NCBI GenBank assembly: GCA_022496205.1
Contig: WTXD01000240.1
Span: forward strand, 1 to 15,269
From: Gloeopeniophorella convolvens
Lineage: Eukaryota > Basidiomycota > Agaricomycetes > Russulales
DNA length: 15,269 bases
Reading direction: 5' to 3'
Positions 1-8,445 of this stretch are shown here, piece by piece; the stretch's first letter is position 1, and each line of letters begins with the position of its first letter. The position numbers and the translations under genes were made by a program. Below the pieces are notes generated by a model. It saw nothing but the letters and a program-made list of their open reading frames with translations, was not told where the DNA came from and did no database searches.

Positions 1-1926
1 AACCAAGGTGGAGACCCCAAGGTCACTATCCCTCGCGGGAAGGTTGTTGGTGGTACCAGGTCAGTCTACGGTCTTCTATACTCAGAGCAGGTAGTTGACT
101 TCTCATTCAGCTCCATCAATGCTTTGATCTATCAGCGCTGCTCTCCTGAAGGTGCGCTTGATTCATGATGATGCCTTCTCAGTGCCTTGATTTTGCCTTG
201 TGCAGACTTTGTTGAGGAGTGGGTTAGACTGAGGGCTACAGGTTGGGGCTACAAGGATATACTCCCGTACGTTCTGCGTTGCTTCGGCCTGCTTACATTT
301 GCTCACTTAGGAGAAGATACTTTGAGAAGTCCGAGAGCTTCACGCCTCATCCCAAGTACCATAGTGTCCAGCGTGAGAACCATGGTACCTCTGGGCCCTG
401 GAAAATGGGATTGCCTGACGAGGCTGCTGTATGTCCCAGAATGGTTGATCGGAAGGCGTGCTTCTGATCTGCGCTGCTCGACAGCCCGTCAATCAAGCCA
501 TCATCGATGGATGTGCGGAACTTGGTGCGAAACCCATTGGGTCTGTCATCTATTCATGCAAACCGTGTCCACCGCTTTCTGGTTGGCTGACATGTTCCAT
601 CAGCGACTTCAATTCTCCTCAGGGAGATCTGGGCGTCTCAAATTTTGCCGCCACCATTGATAGCAAGGGCAATCGTGCGTCGCGCTCAAAACATGTGTGC
701 GATAAGCAGCAGCGCCTGGCTGACGAGCGAGCGCACAGGACACTCTGTTGCCATTGCCTATCTATCGCCGGTCGTGCTTCAGAGAGCGAACCTCACCGTC
801 ACAGTGCACAACACGACCGAGAAAATCCTCTTCGAGGATAGTCCCGAGGGTCCCCGCACGGTCGGGGTCCAGGTTACCACCTCGGCTTCATCGCAGAGAT
901 ACCACGTCAAGGCGAGACGAGAAGTCATCGTGTGTGGCGGTGCCGTGGGCACGCCACACCTGCTGCAAGTCTCGGGCTTGGACTCAAGGAGGTGTTGGAG
1001 AAGGTTGGTGTACCTGTAGTCAAGAACCTGTAGCAGGTCGGGCAGAAGTTCCAAGATGTGAGTATGCGGCGCGCTGCACGCAGCTAGCTGGCGATAGCAT
1101 ACCTCGCAGCATGTCGCGGGCGGCCCAGTCACTTTCCACGCAAAGCCTAGATGGACGCTCAACTACCTGAACAGCCCACTCTCAGGCCTCCTGGCACTCG
1201 CCAAGTAGTATCGGAACGGCTCGGGGCCCATGACCGCCATGAGCATTCCTGGCACAACATTCATCCGCTCGGACGACAAGAAGTGCGTGCTGGGCCATGT
1301 GTATCAGCAGAGTTCACACCACACCACTGACGCTGGCCCTCCAGCGTGCGCTTCGACACGAAACTTGCTGGCCCGGAGCCTGCAATCCGCGACCTGGCGG
1401 CGGGCCCGAGTGCACCTGATATCGAGGTGATGTGTTTCCCCTGCATCATAGGCGATCTTAGTGCACTGCTGCCGCGCGGCATGCACGGCATCTCTGTGGT
1501 GAGTTACCCGCCTCTGCCGTACCCCGTCCGCCGCTCACCACACCATTCTTTGCATGCAGGGTGCGATGGCCATCAAACCCGAGGGCTCTGGCACGGTCAC
1601 ACTCAGGACGGCCAGCATCTATGATAAGCCCAACATAGACGTGCGGTGAGTCGTTCACGTGCCCATATGCGCTTGACGAACTTGCGCTGACAACTGGCGC
1701 TTGGTAGGCTGTTCACTCGGAGAACGACTATAACGTCGTGCTGAAGGGCCCGCGCTTCGTGCTGCGCCTCGGGCATACGGAGCGTATGAAGGGTGTGCTC
1801 GACCTCAAACCTCATTCGACGGACCAGGGCGACCTCTTCTGGCCAGGCGATGCGGACCCGGACCAGATCACGGACGACGAGCTGCGCACATACATCAACG
1901 ACCACGCGCTGCCGATCTTCCATCCC
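1..1926 (+). pseudogene. GMC oxidoreductase (aryl-alcohol-oxidase-like) copy I, decayed, N-terminus outside the window
   Basis: GMC enzymes are FAD-dependent alcohol or sugar oxidases, usually secreted in wood-decay fungi. The first codons read VTIPRGKVVGGTR, the GMC signature 1 region, followed by SSINALIY, EEWVRLRATGWGYKDILP, FTPHP, GTSGPWKMGLPDEAA, DFNSPQGDLGVSNF, NLTVTVHNTTEKILFED, GPRTVGVQ, IVCGGAVGTPHLLQVSG and, near the end, DLFWPGDADPDQITDDEL and LPIFHP. Exons as read: 1-59, 111-151, 206-266, 311-428, 485-540, 604-694, 739-1057, 1110-1498, 1560-1645, 1708-1926, with introns of 44-63 nt. Breaks: one base is lost near 979 (the frame changes after LLQVSG), there is an in-frame TAG after VVKNL (1030), a TAG replaces the Trp codon of copy II in LALAK-W (1206), and the phase is off at the 1646-1707 intron. 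The C-terminal segment that should follow FHP, with the second catalytic His/Asn, is absent. Family identity is secure. Exact splice sites are my reading, and the junction near 694-739 is unclear. Confidence 0.88.
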
Positions 1927-1931
1927 GTGCG

Positions 1932-2868
1932 TGCCCTTCTATGATCAATATGAGCGTGACATTGATGTTAGGATCCCATCTTTCAAGGCCCTTACGTTGC
2001 AGGACATGCCGATAGCATGCCTCAATGTCTTCGCTAGCCTCCATATTCCCAATGCATATCTCACCCCGCTTTTCTCCGAAATCCCGAGTACCGAGTCCCG
2101 GCAGCTGAATGTGAACGATCGTCTTACGGTGTTGCTTGAGGAACATTTCTCTAGGGTCCACCCCTCAAAGCAAATGATCGATGTTCTCGAGTTGTCCACT
2201 CCTCACGGGGCCGACGGAACCGTCTTTTTCCTCGCAGGTCCAAACCTGTGTCTGGGCGACCTAGGCGTGAAGGCCAGTCACGGTACTGAATTCCTCCGAG
2301 AAGGTGGCAAGCCACCACTTTCGCTCCCCTACACGTACGCATCCCTGACTTCCTGGGTGGGCAAGACAATACGTCTGCACTTCTGATCGCGAAGCTCTGC
2401 TCAGCCATCCCGTTGCACACAGTGCGCACATTCGAAATTGAACTCCCCTATGATTTCTGGTCCCCAAGTGCTTGGTTTAAGATCGCACAGAACCTACCAA
2501 ACGTGGAAGAGCTATCCGTCAAAAGGGATCTTGCCTTCTCATACCTCAAGGATTGCAGTGGCCGCGCGCTTCGCATCTGGGGCAATCTCAGATTTGTACA
2601 GCTCAGCCCTCTGGACTTCTCTTTCCACCAGCGCGAACCTGCGGAATATCTCCAAGAAATACTGCTGGGGTGGCTCGTTGAGCGCCAGGACTTGTCCCCA
2701 CCCCCGCTCACCATTACCATCCAGAGGTATCTAGCATTCGATATGGAAATCGGTCTAGATAATTCTATCAACGCTAGGTATCCAAGTCATTCGGACATCG
2801 TTGACTCCGATGCAGCTCTATCTGCTAGGCGCCTTGGGAAACCCTCGAATACACCTAGTCAAGTATAA
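1932..2868 (+). pseudogene. F-box/leucine-rich-type protein, C-terminal fragment
   Basis: Reading frame 2 from about 1932 gives a leucine-rich stretch (IPSFKALTLQDMPIACLNVF, ASLHIPNAYLTPLFSEIP) that runs to a stop after 2384. The same type of protein continues in frame 1 from about 2341 (IPDFLGGQDNTSALLIAKLC, then VRTFEIELPYDFW, LPNVEELSV, LRFVQLSPLDFSF) to the stop at 2866-2868. The alternation of short hydrophobic strands with phrases such as 'LPNVEELSV' is what the C-terminal half of agaricomycete F-box proteins looks like; in that family it forms a leucine-rich substrate-binding surface in SCF ubiquitin ligases. The N-terminal F-box is not present. A frame change near 2335 breaks the gene, and its 5' end abuts the broken GMC gene, so it is most likely a non-functional fragment. 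The assignment rests on general resemblance; no F-box motif can be seen. Confidence 0.5.
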
Positions 2869-3158
2869 GGGCATCTTTACGTTGATCATAGTGTATAAGT
2901 ATTCTCGTCAGCTGGCTTCTGAAACATCGACATCAGTTGATTGGTCGCGTTCATCTTCAGGTCTCCGGAGTAGTTTACACCGTGACTGTCCTTCTTCCCG
3001 ATCGCCCCGTTCAAGTCATTCCACAATCACTTGTGGTACCCCTCCCCTATATGCCCTGCGTACCCGATGAATCGACCCCAACGCAGTGGACTGATAGCGC
3101 GAAGAAACGTAGGTAGCATCAGACCACATCCTATAGCAAGCGTCCACCGCAGACTACG

Positions 3159-3202
3159 GGGCAAGCGAGACTTTTTTTTTTTTGATCAGGGCAAGCGAGA
3201 CT
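3159..3202. repeat. 14-bp direct repeat flanking a T11 tract plus GATCA
   Basis: GGGCAAGCGAGACT occurs at 3159-3172 and again, identical, at 3189-3202. The 16 bases between them are eleven T and then GATCA. Read on the minus strand this is TGATC followed by an A-run between perfect 14-bp duplications. That is the shape left by an extremely 5'-truncated LINE-type retroposition, although replication slippage could also produce it. Confidence 0.7.
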
Positions 3203-3420
3203 CCGGGAGGTCCTGCACGGAGAGTTGGAATCGATCACCAGTGAATCCAGAAACCCAAGATCATTTTTACACTGTAAACGACTCAGGCTGCTTGCGTTTC
3301 AAGATTACGGCGGGAGCGTGCACCGGCACCAATCGTTGGGCACTGTTCCATCCAATACCCAGGTGCAGAGCCGCGCTTCGCCCTCATTGAATCTGAACAC
3401 AGCCTCATGCATAAAGATAA

Positions 3421-3444
3421 GGTATCATAAGAGGTATCATAAGA
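3421..3444 (+). repeat. Tandem 12-mer, two copies
   Basis: GGTATCATAAGA is repeated head to tail at 3421-3432 and 3433-3444 without mismatch. It lies in the probable 3' flank of the minus-strand membrane-protein gene. No function is evident. Confidence 0.85.
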
Positions 3445-3530
3445 TGTACAGCATGGTTATCCAATATGATAGATGAACGGATGTTTTAAATGCGCCACAA
3501 TTTCAACCTCCCCGTCTCGCGCAAGTAGCC

Positions 3531-5160
3531 CTACGTACACATGGCCTCCTCAAGTTTCGTCATCTTGTCTCCGCTGTGTACATCCGGCGCAGGCAGACTA
3601 TCAATGACGTGCACTAGAGGGCTGAGAGTCTGCTCGCTACTGGCGTCTGGTGCAGGCACGGGCCTCGAGCCACTGCCGACGCCAGGCGCGAACACAAGCC
3701 GCTCACTTGCGCGTCCAAATTCCGCACCTGTCGTGCACATGATGTCCTGCGACGAGTACTCCGCAAGTCCGCGGTAGATGTGCGCCGCACCAAGGGCCAT
3801 CATGACCACTGCACGGACTTAGCGCTGGGTGAGAGAGCAGTAGAGGAGACATACGTGCGGGGACTTGAGCCATCTGAGGGAGGGTCAGCGTGGATGCTAC
3901 ACTGTGAGAATAGGGTGCACACCAAGTTTAGCGGATCTAGAAGGCGCCTCCGACGCATGAGCAAGAGAGAAATATACAATGCTCTTCTGCGTTCTCGATA
4001 TGCACCGTTCAGGTCAAGTAAAATAAATACCTAAGCATCGATGTCAACGAGTATACGAGTGCGGGAGGCTCGCAAGACTCACAACCATGGGTACATCGGA
4101 TAATGTAACAACCACGAGCCATATGAGGCCCTGGTTGTATAGAAAGCGCCGGATCCCGCGTGCGCTCCACTCGCCGTTCCAACGGAGCAGCCCGCCAAGC
4201 ACCAGCCCCAATAGGCAGACGTCCGTCGCGAGTACGATAAGAATATTCACCTTGAACCGGTCCGCGTGAGGAACAACGCAGAAGCTATACTGCGGGTCGA
4301 ACACCGCGCGAACTGTGATCGCCGCTGAGCGTTCTCGTGTTAGTCTCAGCCTCGGGAGTTGGAAGAGTATACATGCAGTATATGTAGGACCCAGTGCTTG
4401 CGAGCCATGCCAGAGAGGCGAGGCCCATGGCGAACTTATTGTAGTCCCAGATTGCTGAGCTGCACCGGGAGTGGGATTATCTGCTTCAGTGGTGGTGGGA
4501 AGGCACGGGAGTGCAACGTACATGCGGAGCACGATGAGCGCAGAGGCAAATATTAATGAGAGATACGCGAAGGACTGCCATGCGGGATGATTGGATGTAA
4601 ACTCCTTGACCAGGTGCTGGGACTGTGCTCACGAAGACCGACACGATCCATCCCTGGAGAAGCCGCGAGCCTCAGTTGACGTGCTGTCTGACCAATTTGA
4701 AGGCAAGGGCACGTACCACACAATTGATCTTGTGACTGACGTCGAGGCCGACGAGCATGATTGCCACGCAAAGGATAGGCCACCACCGACAACCAAGGTA
4801 CAGCTGTGGTGTCAACATCACAACCCTTTGAACGACCGTGATTTGTCGGTGACTGCAGGGCAATGACGCACCATGAAGGTCCAGCGGACCTTCCGTTTAC
4901 CTGTGAAGATGGAAATGTTGAAGGGCAGGTTAATCACAAGCTCCCAGCTGCCGCACATCAGGCCCGTTGTGTCTACTGTGAAGAGCAAAGACGAGCACAC
5001 TCACATGAGGATGCCGATCGTGACGTGGGCCAGCTTGATGAGCGCCACTGCATATACGTAAGGATGTTGACGTCAGCCGCACGGAAATGAGGAAAGGGAG
5101 TTCGGCGATCCATGTACTGTAGTCCGTGGTGACGCGGGCAGGGTCCTGCCAATTGGTCAT
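3531..5160 (-). CDS. Seven-transmembrane (GPCR-like) integral membrane protein, 11 exons, one apparent frameshift
   Basis: Exons, 5' to 3' on the minus strand: 5160-5005, 4947-4872, 4803-4717, 4653-4633, 4574-4522, 4459-4377, 4324-4083, 4030-4006, 3936-3923, 3873-3855, 3808-3531 (stop TAG). Spliced in phase they give about 350 residues. Hydrophobic helices include YLGCRWWPILCVAIMLVGLD, FAYLSLIFASALIVLR, MGLASLAWLASTGSYIY, VNILIVLATDVCLLGLVLGG and LIWLVVVTLSDVP, then a polar C-terminal tail rich in Ser and Pro. Phrases such as GLDVSHKINC, NQGLIWL, LDLNDPLNL and VPALVMMALGAAHIYRGL match an agaricomycete membrane-protein family of unknown function that I recall, which resembles fungal receptors; ligand and role are unknown. 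The start at 5160 (MTNWQDPARV) fits that family, though in-frame upstream ATGs exist. Exon 1 carries one base too many (or two too few) near 5070-5085, before QHPYVYAVALIKLAHVTIGI; total exon length is 1,054 nt, one above a multiple of three. This may be a recent mutation or an assembly error. Intron 6 has a GC donor. Confidence 0.75.
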
Positions 5161-6178
5161 CGTGAAAGTGTGCATCAGGAAAGCGCAGGGGCGGTGGTAA
5201 CGACACAGAAGGCCGCAGGACCAAGGGACAAGGTAGACTGGTCGGGAATACCTAAGGGGGGTGGTGTACACCATCGACCCGCCTGCGCGAATTTAAGCTG
5301 TACCGCTTAGCCTGGCAATGTGACAAGCCACGTAAGGAAGGACCAGTGTGTGCACAGATGGCAACAGCGATCGTACACACCAGTATAACCAGATGGGCTG
5401 GGCTGCAAACATCACAGGCTGAGATGGGTTTGTTGAAGGTTGTGGACGCCATCGGAGTATCGATCAAGCCAAGTCAGAACCGGTCCAGTGGGGCATATGG
5501 CACGCCCTAACGTGCATCACAAGTCCAAGCTTCTGTACAACATCATGAGGCTATCCCAACAAGTGCACGGGGGATTGGGGCTATGCTCAATCATAATAGT
5601 CTGTGCCAGGTCGGAGCTAAGTTGGAACTATGGAGCGCAGCTTGGGCGTACATCAGGCAATGATGCTTCTTCGAGCATCACGCCGGACGACTCTGAATTC
5701 GCAAGTGGGAACCACAGTAGCACGAGAAGGCCTGAAAGCGCACAGAGAGGATATACAAGTTTGTGTGCTGTGGGTTGCTCTCACTGAGCGCAGAGCGACT
5801 AACAACGGACTTTCGAGCACGGCATCACGGTACCAGACTCGCGCTGTCGGCCTCGTGGGTTGCTCCAGAACCGGGGAGGATCTAGTCTGATATAATCATC
5901 AAACCGAGAGAAGCAGTAGATGGTCGGAATGGGAGCCTCGCGAAGTCTAGCAGTATGCAGTACTTATGGCGTCTACTATGTTGCAGAGGGAGAGGGGGGG
6001 GGGGTCCGAGGTGAGCCCTGGTGAGAATTCCTGGTGATGCGTGATCTGCAATTGGCATGAACACGTAGTGCTCTGGTCGGAGAAGCGATGGTACCGTCTT
6101 ACCCAAGCATTGGTGTGTGCGTATGTACGAGTCAGAGGATAATTACAATGACACACGGCAAACCAGCTCGCGTGCAGA
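5161..6178. other. Intergenic stretch, no gene recognised
   Basis: This is upstream of the minus-strand membrane-protein gene, so its left part probably holds that gene's promoter, but I can point to no clear TATA or CCAAT element. A run of eleven G lies at 5994-6004. Open frames on both strands are short and have no recognisable protein character. Confidence 0.45.
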
Positions 6179-6385
6179 ATCGCAACGTTCATCATCGCCG
6201 GCCCTGCAGGCCCTTCAGCTTTGTTTCTAGCAAAAACATACCAGTTTGGAGGCTGGCGTCCACCGCACAGCCCGATCTGATGCAACCTCGCCGGGTGTCG
6301 GAGTGCTGCTTCGATATGGCCACGCTGCACAGAACACTTCTAAAGGCTTGCAGATGATCAAAATCATCACGCCGCGCAGAATGCC
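6179..6385 (+). pseudogene. FAD-dependent monooxygenase-like N-terminal scrap
   Basis: One frame from 6179 reads ATFIIAGPAGPSALFLAKTY, which resembles the dinucleotide-binding strand-turn-helix of phenol-hydroxylase-type FAD monooxygenases (family pattern GxGPAG). The first glycine of that pattern is replaced here. After a frame change, 6261-6384 reads RTARSDATSPGVGVLLRYG and then SKGLQMIKIITPRRM, similar in order and spacing to the segment that follows in those enzymes. There is no continuation. It ends about 100 bases upstream of the GMC copy II start. This is a weak assignment made from memory of the family pattern; the piece is certainly not a functional gene. Confidence 0.3.
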
Positions 6386-6446
6386 ATCAACATACACTTC
6401 TTGTGTTGGCAGGCCATACCAGGGCGCCAACCCTCTCCAAAGGGTG

Positions 6447-6452
6447 TATATA
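6447..6452 (+). promoter_or_regulatory. Probable TATA box of GMC copy II
   Basis: TATATA within GGGTGTATATACC lies 39 bases before the ATG at 6491. That is a normal place for a TATA box in a fungal gene with a short leader. It suggests that copy II still has its own promoter although the gene body is broken. Confidence 0.45.
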
Positions 6453-6691
6453 CCTACTCACTATAACCTGGGCATCGTCACTGGACAGCCATGGGAGCGT
6501 CCCACTTGTATGTCTCAGAGCCCGCCAAGTTTGCGGCGTCTCATCAGCGACACGTGGAAGGAATATGATTATGTCATTGTTGGCGGCGGTGCGCTCTAAG
6601 TCTTCCGTCGGTGTCATGTCTCTTTCTGACGGCCCTCTGTGTCATCAGGAAAAAGCGAATCCCGCTTTGTCCACGTCGTGTCTGAATAGCT

Positions 6692-6709
6692 CTAATTCGT
6701 ACGAATTAG
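6692..6709. repeat. Perfect 18-bp palindrome
   Basis: CTAATTCGTACGAATTAG reads the same on both strands. A related imperfect inverted repeat (CCTAAATCGTACAACTTAGG) lies 22 bases downstream of it. Both sit at the left end of the intron insertion, so they may belong to a transposon terminus. Confidence 0.85.
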
Positions 6710-6983
6710 GCCTCGCGTTGTCTATTTGGCCCTAAATCGTACAACTTAGGCCACTACGCCAAAGCCTTATTATTTCCGGTGTACTCACTGGCTTTGGGCT
6801 AGGGCGAGGATGCGGCACATGCGAGCGCAGCGAGGTTGCGTGGCGGTGGACTTAGGCACGCAGAGGTAGTTGTGCAGCCGGCGTGTAGCCTGGGTGCGCG
6901 AGTTGTCAAGCAGCAGCGCGCTGCGCGAGCATGGCCGACGGCCACGTGAGGTCCTTGATTGTCTGGACTTTGCAGTCTGCAGG

Positions 6984-7000
6984 TACACATGTCAGCGAAC
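6984..7000 (+). repeat. Block shared with 11930-11946
   Basis: TACACATGTCAGCGAAC here and TATACATGTCAGCGAAC at 11930-11946 differ at one base. In both places the block is followed some hundred bases later by a TGACGCGT-type motif cluster, a TCGTAC-containing segment, a GCCACGTC segment and a C/T-rich tract, in the same order. This suggests that the intron insertion and the exon-7 insertion each carry a diverged copy of one repeat family. Confidence 0.45.
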
Positions 7001-7950
7001 CGCAAACGCACACTGGGAAGCATGCACAGTGCCAACGCCGTTGGCACTGCGTGCAGCAGCAAGGCTGGTACTCATCCGTGGCGAGCCCGAGCATGTTGCG
7101 CACCCACGTCTTTCCCGAACACATGCACGTGGGTGTGGGGGGTGGCTCGGCAGCGATCGTGAGGTACGCGTCCATCGGGGTAGGTGAGCGGGGGAGCATC
7201 AAGTGGGAGAGTGACAGAGGAAAGACGGGACAATCCGTCAAGTCGCGCTCCGCTCCAAGTTCTCGGACTTCCGAACGGCCCGGCTCCCTGCATGACGCCA
7301 TGTGATGCATGATGCGTGACGCGTGATGCGTTATAGACCCGGCAATCCCTGGTATCGTACAATTTTGCGTTGCCACGTCGCCCCGCTCTTATCCTCACTC
7401 CCCTCTCTCCTCATGCTCTCTGTGTCCTCCACCTGGCTCCTGCAGCTGTCCGTGCTTGCTCGCCCGTCTGTTTGTCATGCTTCCACTTGCTCCTTTACTT
7501 GCTCCCTTGTGCTATTGAGTGGCTGAGGCTCTTGTGTCACTCGCTCCCTTGCTGTGCCTCCTGCTCATTGCACTGCTCTTGCTTGTGTCTCTGGCTTACT
7601 CCTGGATTCCTCGCACTGGCTATGTTCCTCATGACCCTCTCTTGTAACATCCAGGTCCGTTTGTTCTTCAATACTCCAAGTACTGCTGATTGACTATTGA
7701 TTGTTTAGTGTTCACCGACAATACCCGATCCACAGAGGTTAATGGGAGGGGTCCTCAAGAATGCCCTATCTACTGTTGGATAGAGGGCAAGGGACGAGAG
7801 TTAGGATAACAATGTACTTTGATGTAGTAGTATAGCTCAATAGATGCATTTCTATTATGTTCTCTTTCTTGTGTGATGCCTGAGGAGATGTTTTGGGTGC
7901 CGGTATGATCTCACAGTGGCCCGTTTGGGCCTCTTCGTCCATTTTGTCCA

Positions 7951-7955
7951 TGATG
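7951..7955 (+). repeat. Target-site duplication of the solo LTR, left copy (TGATG)
   Basis: TGATG immediately precedes the LTR start. The identical five bases follow the LTR end at 8441-8445. Five bases is the normal duplication length for copia and gypsy integrases. Confidence 0.88.
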
Positions 7956-8212
7956 TGTTGAGACGGACAGTGTCCTGGTGGCTCTGATTAGATTAGATAT
8001 GGACCTAATGATCAAGGACTATCTTATCTTGTGTACATAATGTTCAAGACTTAAGGCTGTGTTCAGCCCCACATTCGTTTCCATGTTCTGGACTATTCTA
8101 GGGCATTCCATGACCCACCTTGTACTCCAGTACCCACTCTTACTCCGTTTCATGTGGGTCTCCTAGGCTTTCTAAGCAGTGTTTATCACATGCTATCTGA
8201 CGCTCCTTACTG

Positions 8213-8219
8213 TATATAA
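8213..8219 (+). promoter_or_regulatory. TATA box of the solo LTR
   Basis: TATATAA within CTGTATATAAGGACCTC. Its position, a little past the middle of the LTR, fits the U3 promoter and predicts plus-strand transcription starting near 8245-8250. Confidence 0.6.
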
Positions 8220-8247
8220 GGACCTCTTTCTTCGCCTTTGTAGCCTC

Positions 8248-8409
8248 AGTCTTTTGACCTTCTCTGACTGAGGCAAGTACACTTACACTCCTTTCACTTC
8301 TACCTTATGCTTACCTTACCTTGTAGCGTCACTCTGTGTCCTTCAGGTATTTCACTAATGTATAAGTCTTTTGACCTTCTCTGACTGAGCGTCACTCTGT
8401 GTCCTTCAG
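8248..8409 (+). repeat. Two-part duplication inside the LTR (A-spacer-B, then A-B)
   Basis: Block A, which contains CTTTTGACCTTCTCTGACTG, lies at 8248-8272 and 8365-8389. Block B, which contains CGTCACTCTGTGTCCTTCAG, lies at 8326-8346 and 8389-8409. In the first set A and B are separated by a 54-nt spacer (8273-8326) that begins GCAAGT and ends TTGTAG. In the second set A and B are joined directly. Confidence 0.9.
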
Positions 8410-8440
8410 TTGTCACTCCACCCTTTGCTGCGCTTCAACA

Positions 8441-8445
8441 TGATG
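8441..8445 (+). repeat. Target-site duplication of the solo LTR, right copy (TGATG)
   Basis: Identical to 7951-7955. It fixes the right end of the LTR at TCAACA (8435-8440). Confidence 0.88.

Larger units (their letters stand above)
2869..3530. other. Intergenic stretch, no gene recognised
   Basis: No open frame here resembles a protein I know. The stretch holds the two short repeats annotated separately (a 14-bp direct repeat around a T-run and a tandem 12-mer). It lies between the end of the F-box fragment and the stop codon of the minus-strand membrane-protein gene, so its right part (about 3400-3530) is probably that gene's 3' untranslated region. Confidence 0.5.
7956..8440 (+). mobile_element. 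Solo LTR of an LTR retrotransposon (probably copia-type)
   Basis: The 485-bp segment starts TGTTGA and ends TCAACA, a perfect 6-bp inverted terminus of the TG..CA type, and is flanked on both sides by TGATG. It contains a TATA box (TATATAA, 8213-8219) followed by a C/T-rich stretch, as expected for the U3/R boundary. No internal region follows, so it is most simply a solo LTR left by recombination between the two LTRs of a full element. It lies inside the larger intron insertion and is therefore younger than it. The copia rather than gypsy assignment rests only on size and end sequence and is tentative. Confidence 0.87.

Noticed and set aside
429..484. Apparent frame loss after GLPDEAA in GMC copy I, and an apparent TAG stop at the matching place in copy II (12854)
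   Set aside because: Both lie in a GTATGT..GACAG intron; removing it joins GLPDEAA to PVNQAIIDGCAELG in frame.
695..738. Possible third GC-AG intron in GMC copy I near the RAS..HSVAIAYL junction
   Set aside because: The exon boundaries here do not give a clean frame in either GMC copy, and the genes are decayed, so a splice claim would be overreading.
6906..7376. 156-codon minus-strand frame with many cysteines (phrases such as CCCTQCQRRWHC)
   Set aside because: It loosely recalls cysteine clusters near KDZ-type transposases, but spacing and context do not fit and no transposase core follows; more likely chance in G+C-rich repeat DNA.
7370..7693. 107-codon plus-strand frame rich in Cys, Ser and Leu
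   Set aside because: It is produced by a C/T-rich tract and shows no domain or exon structure.
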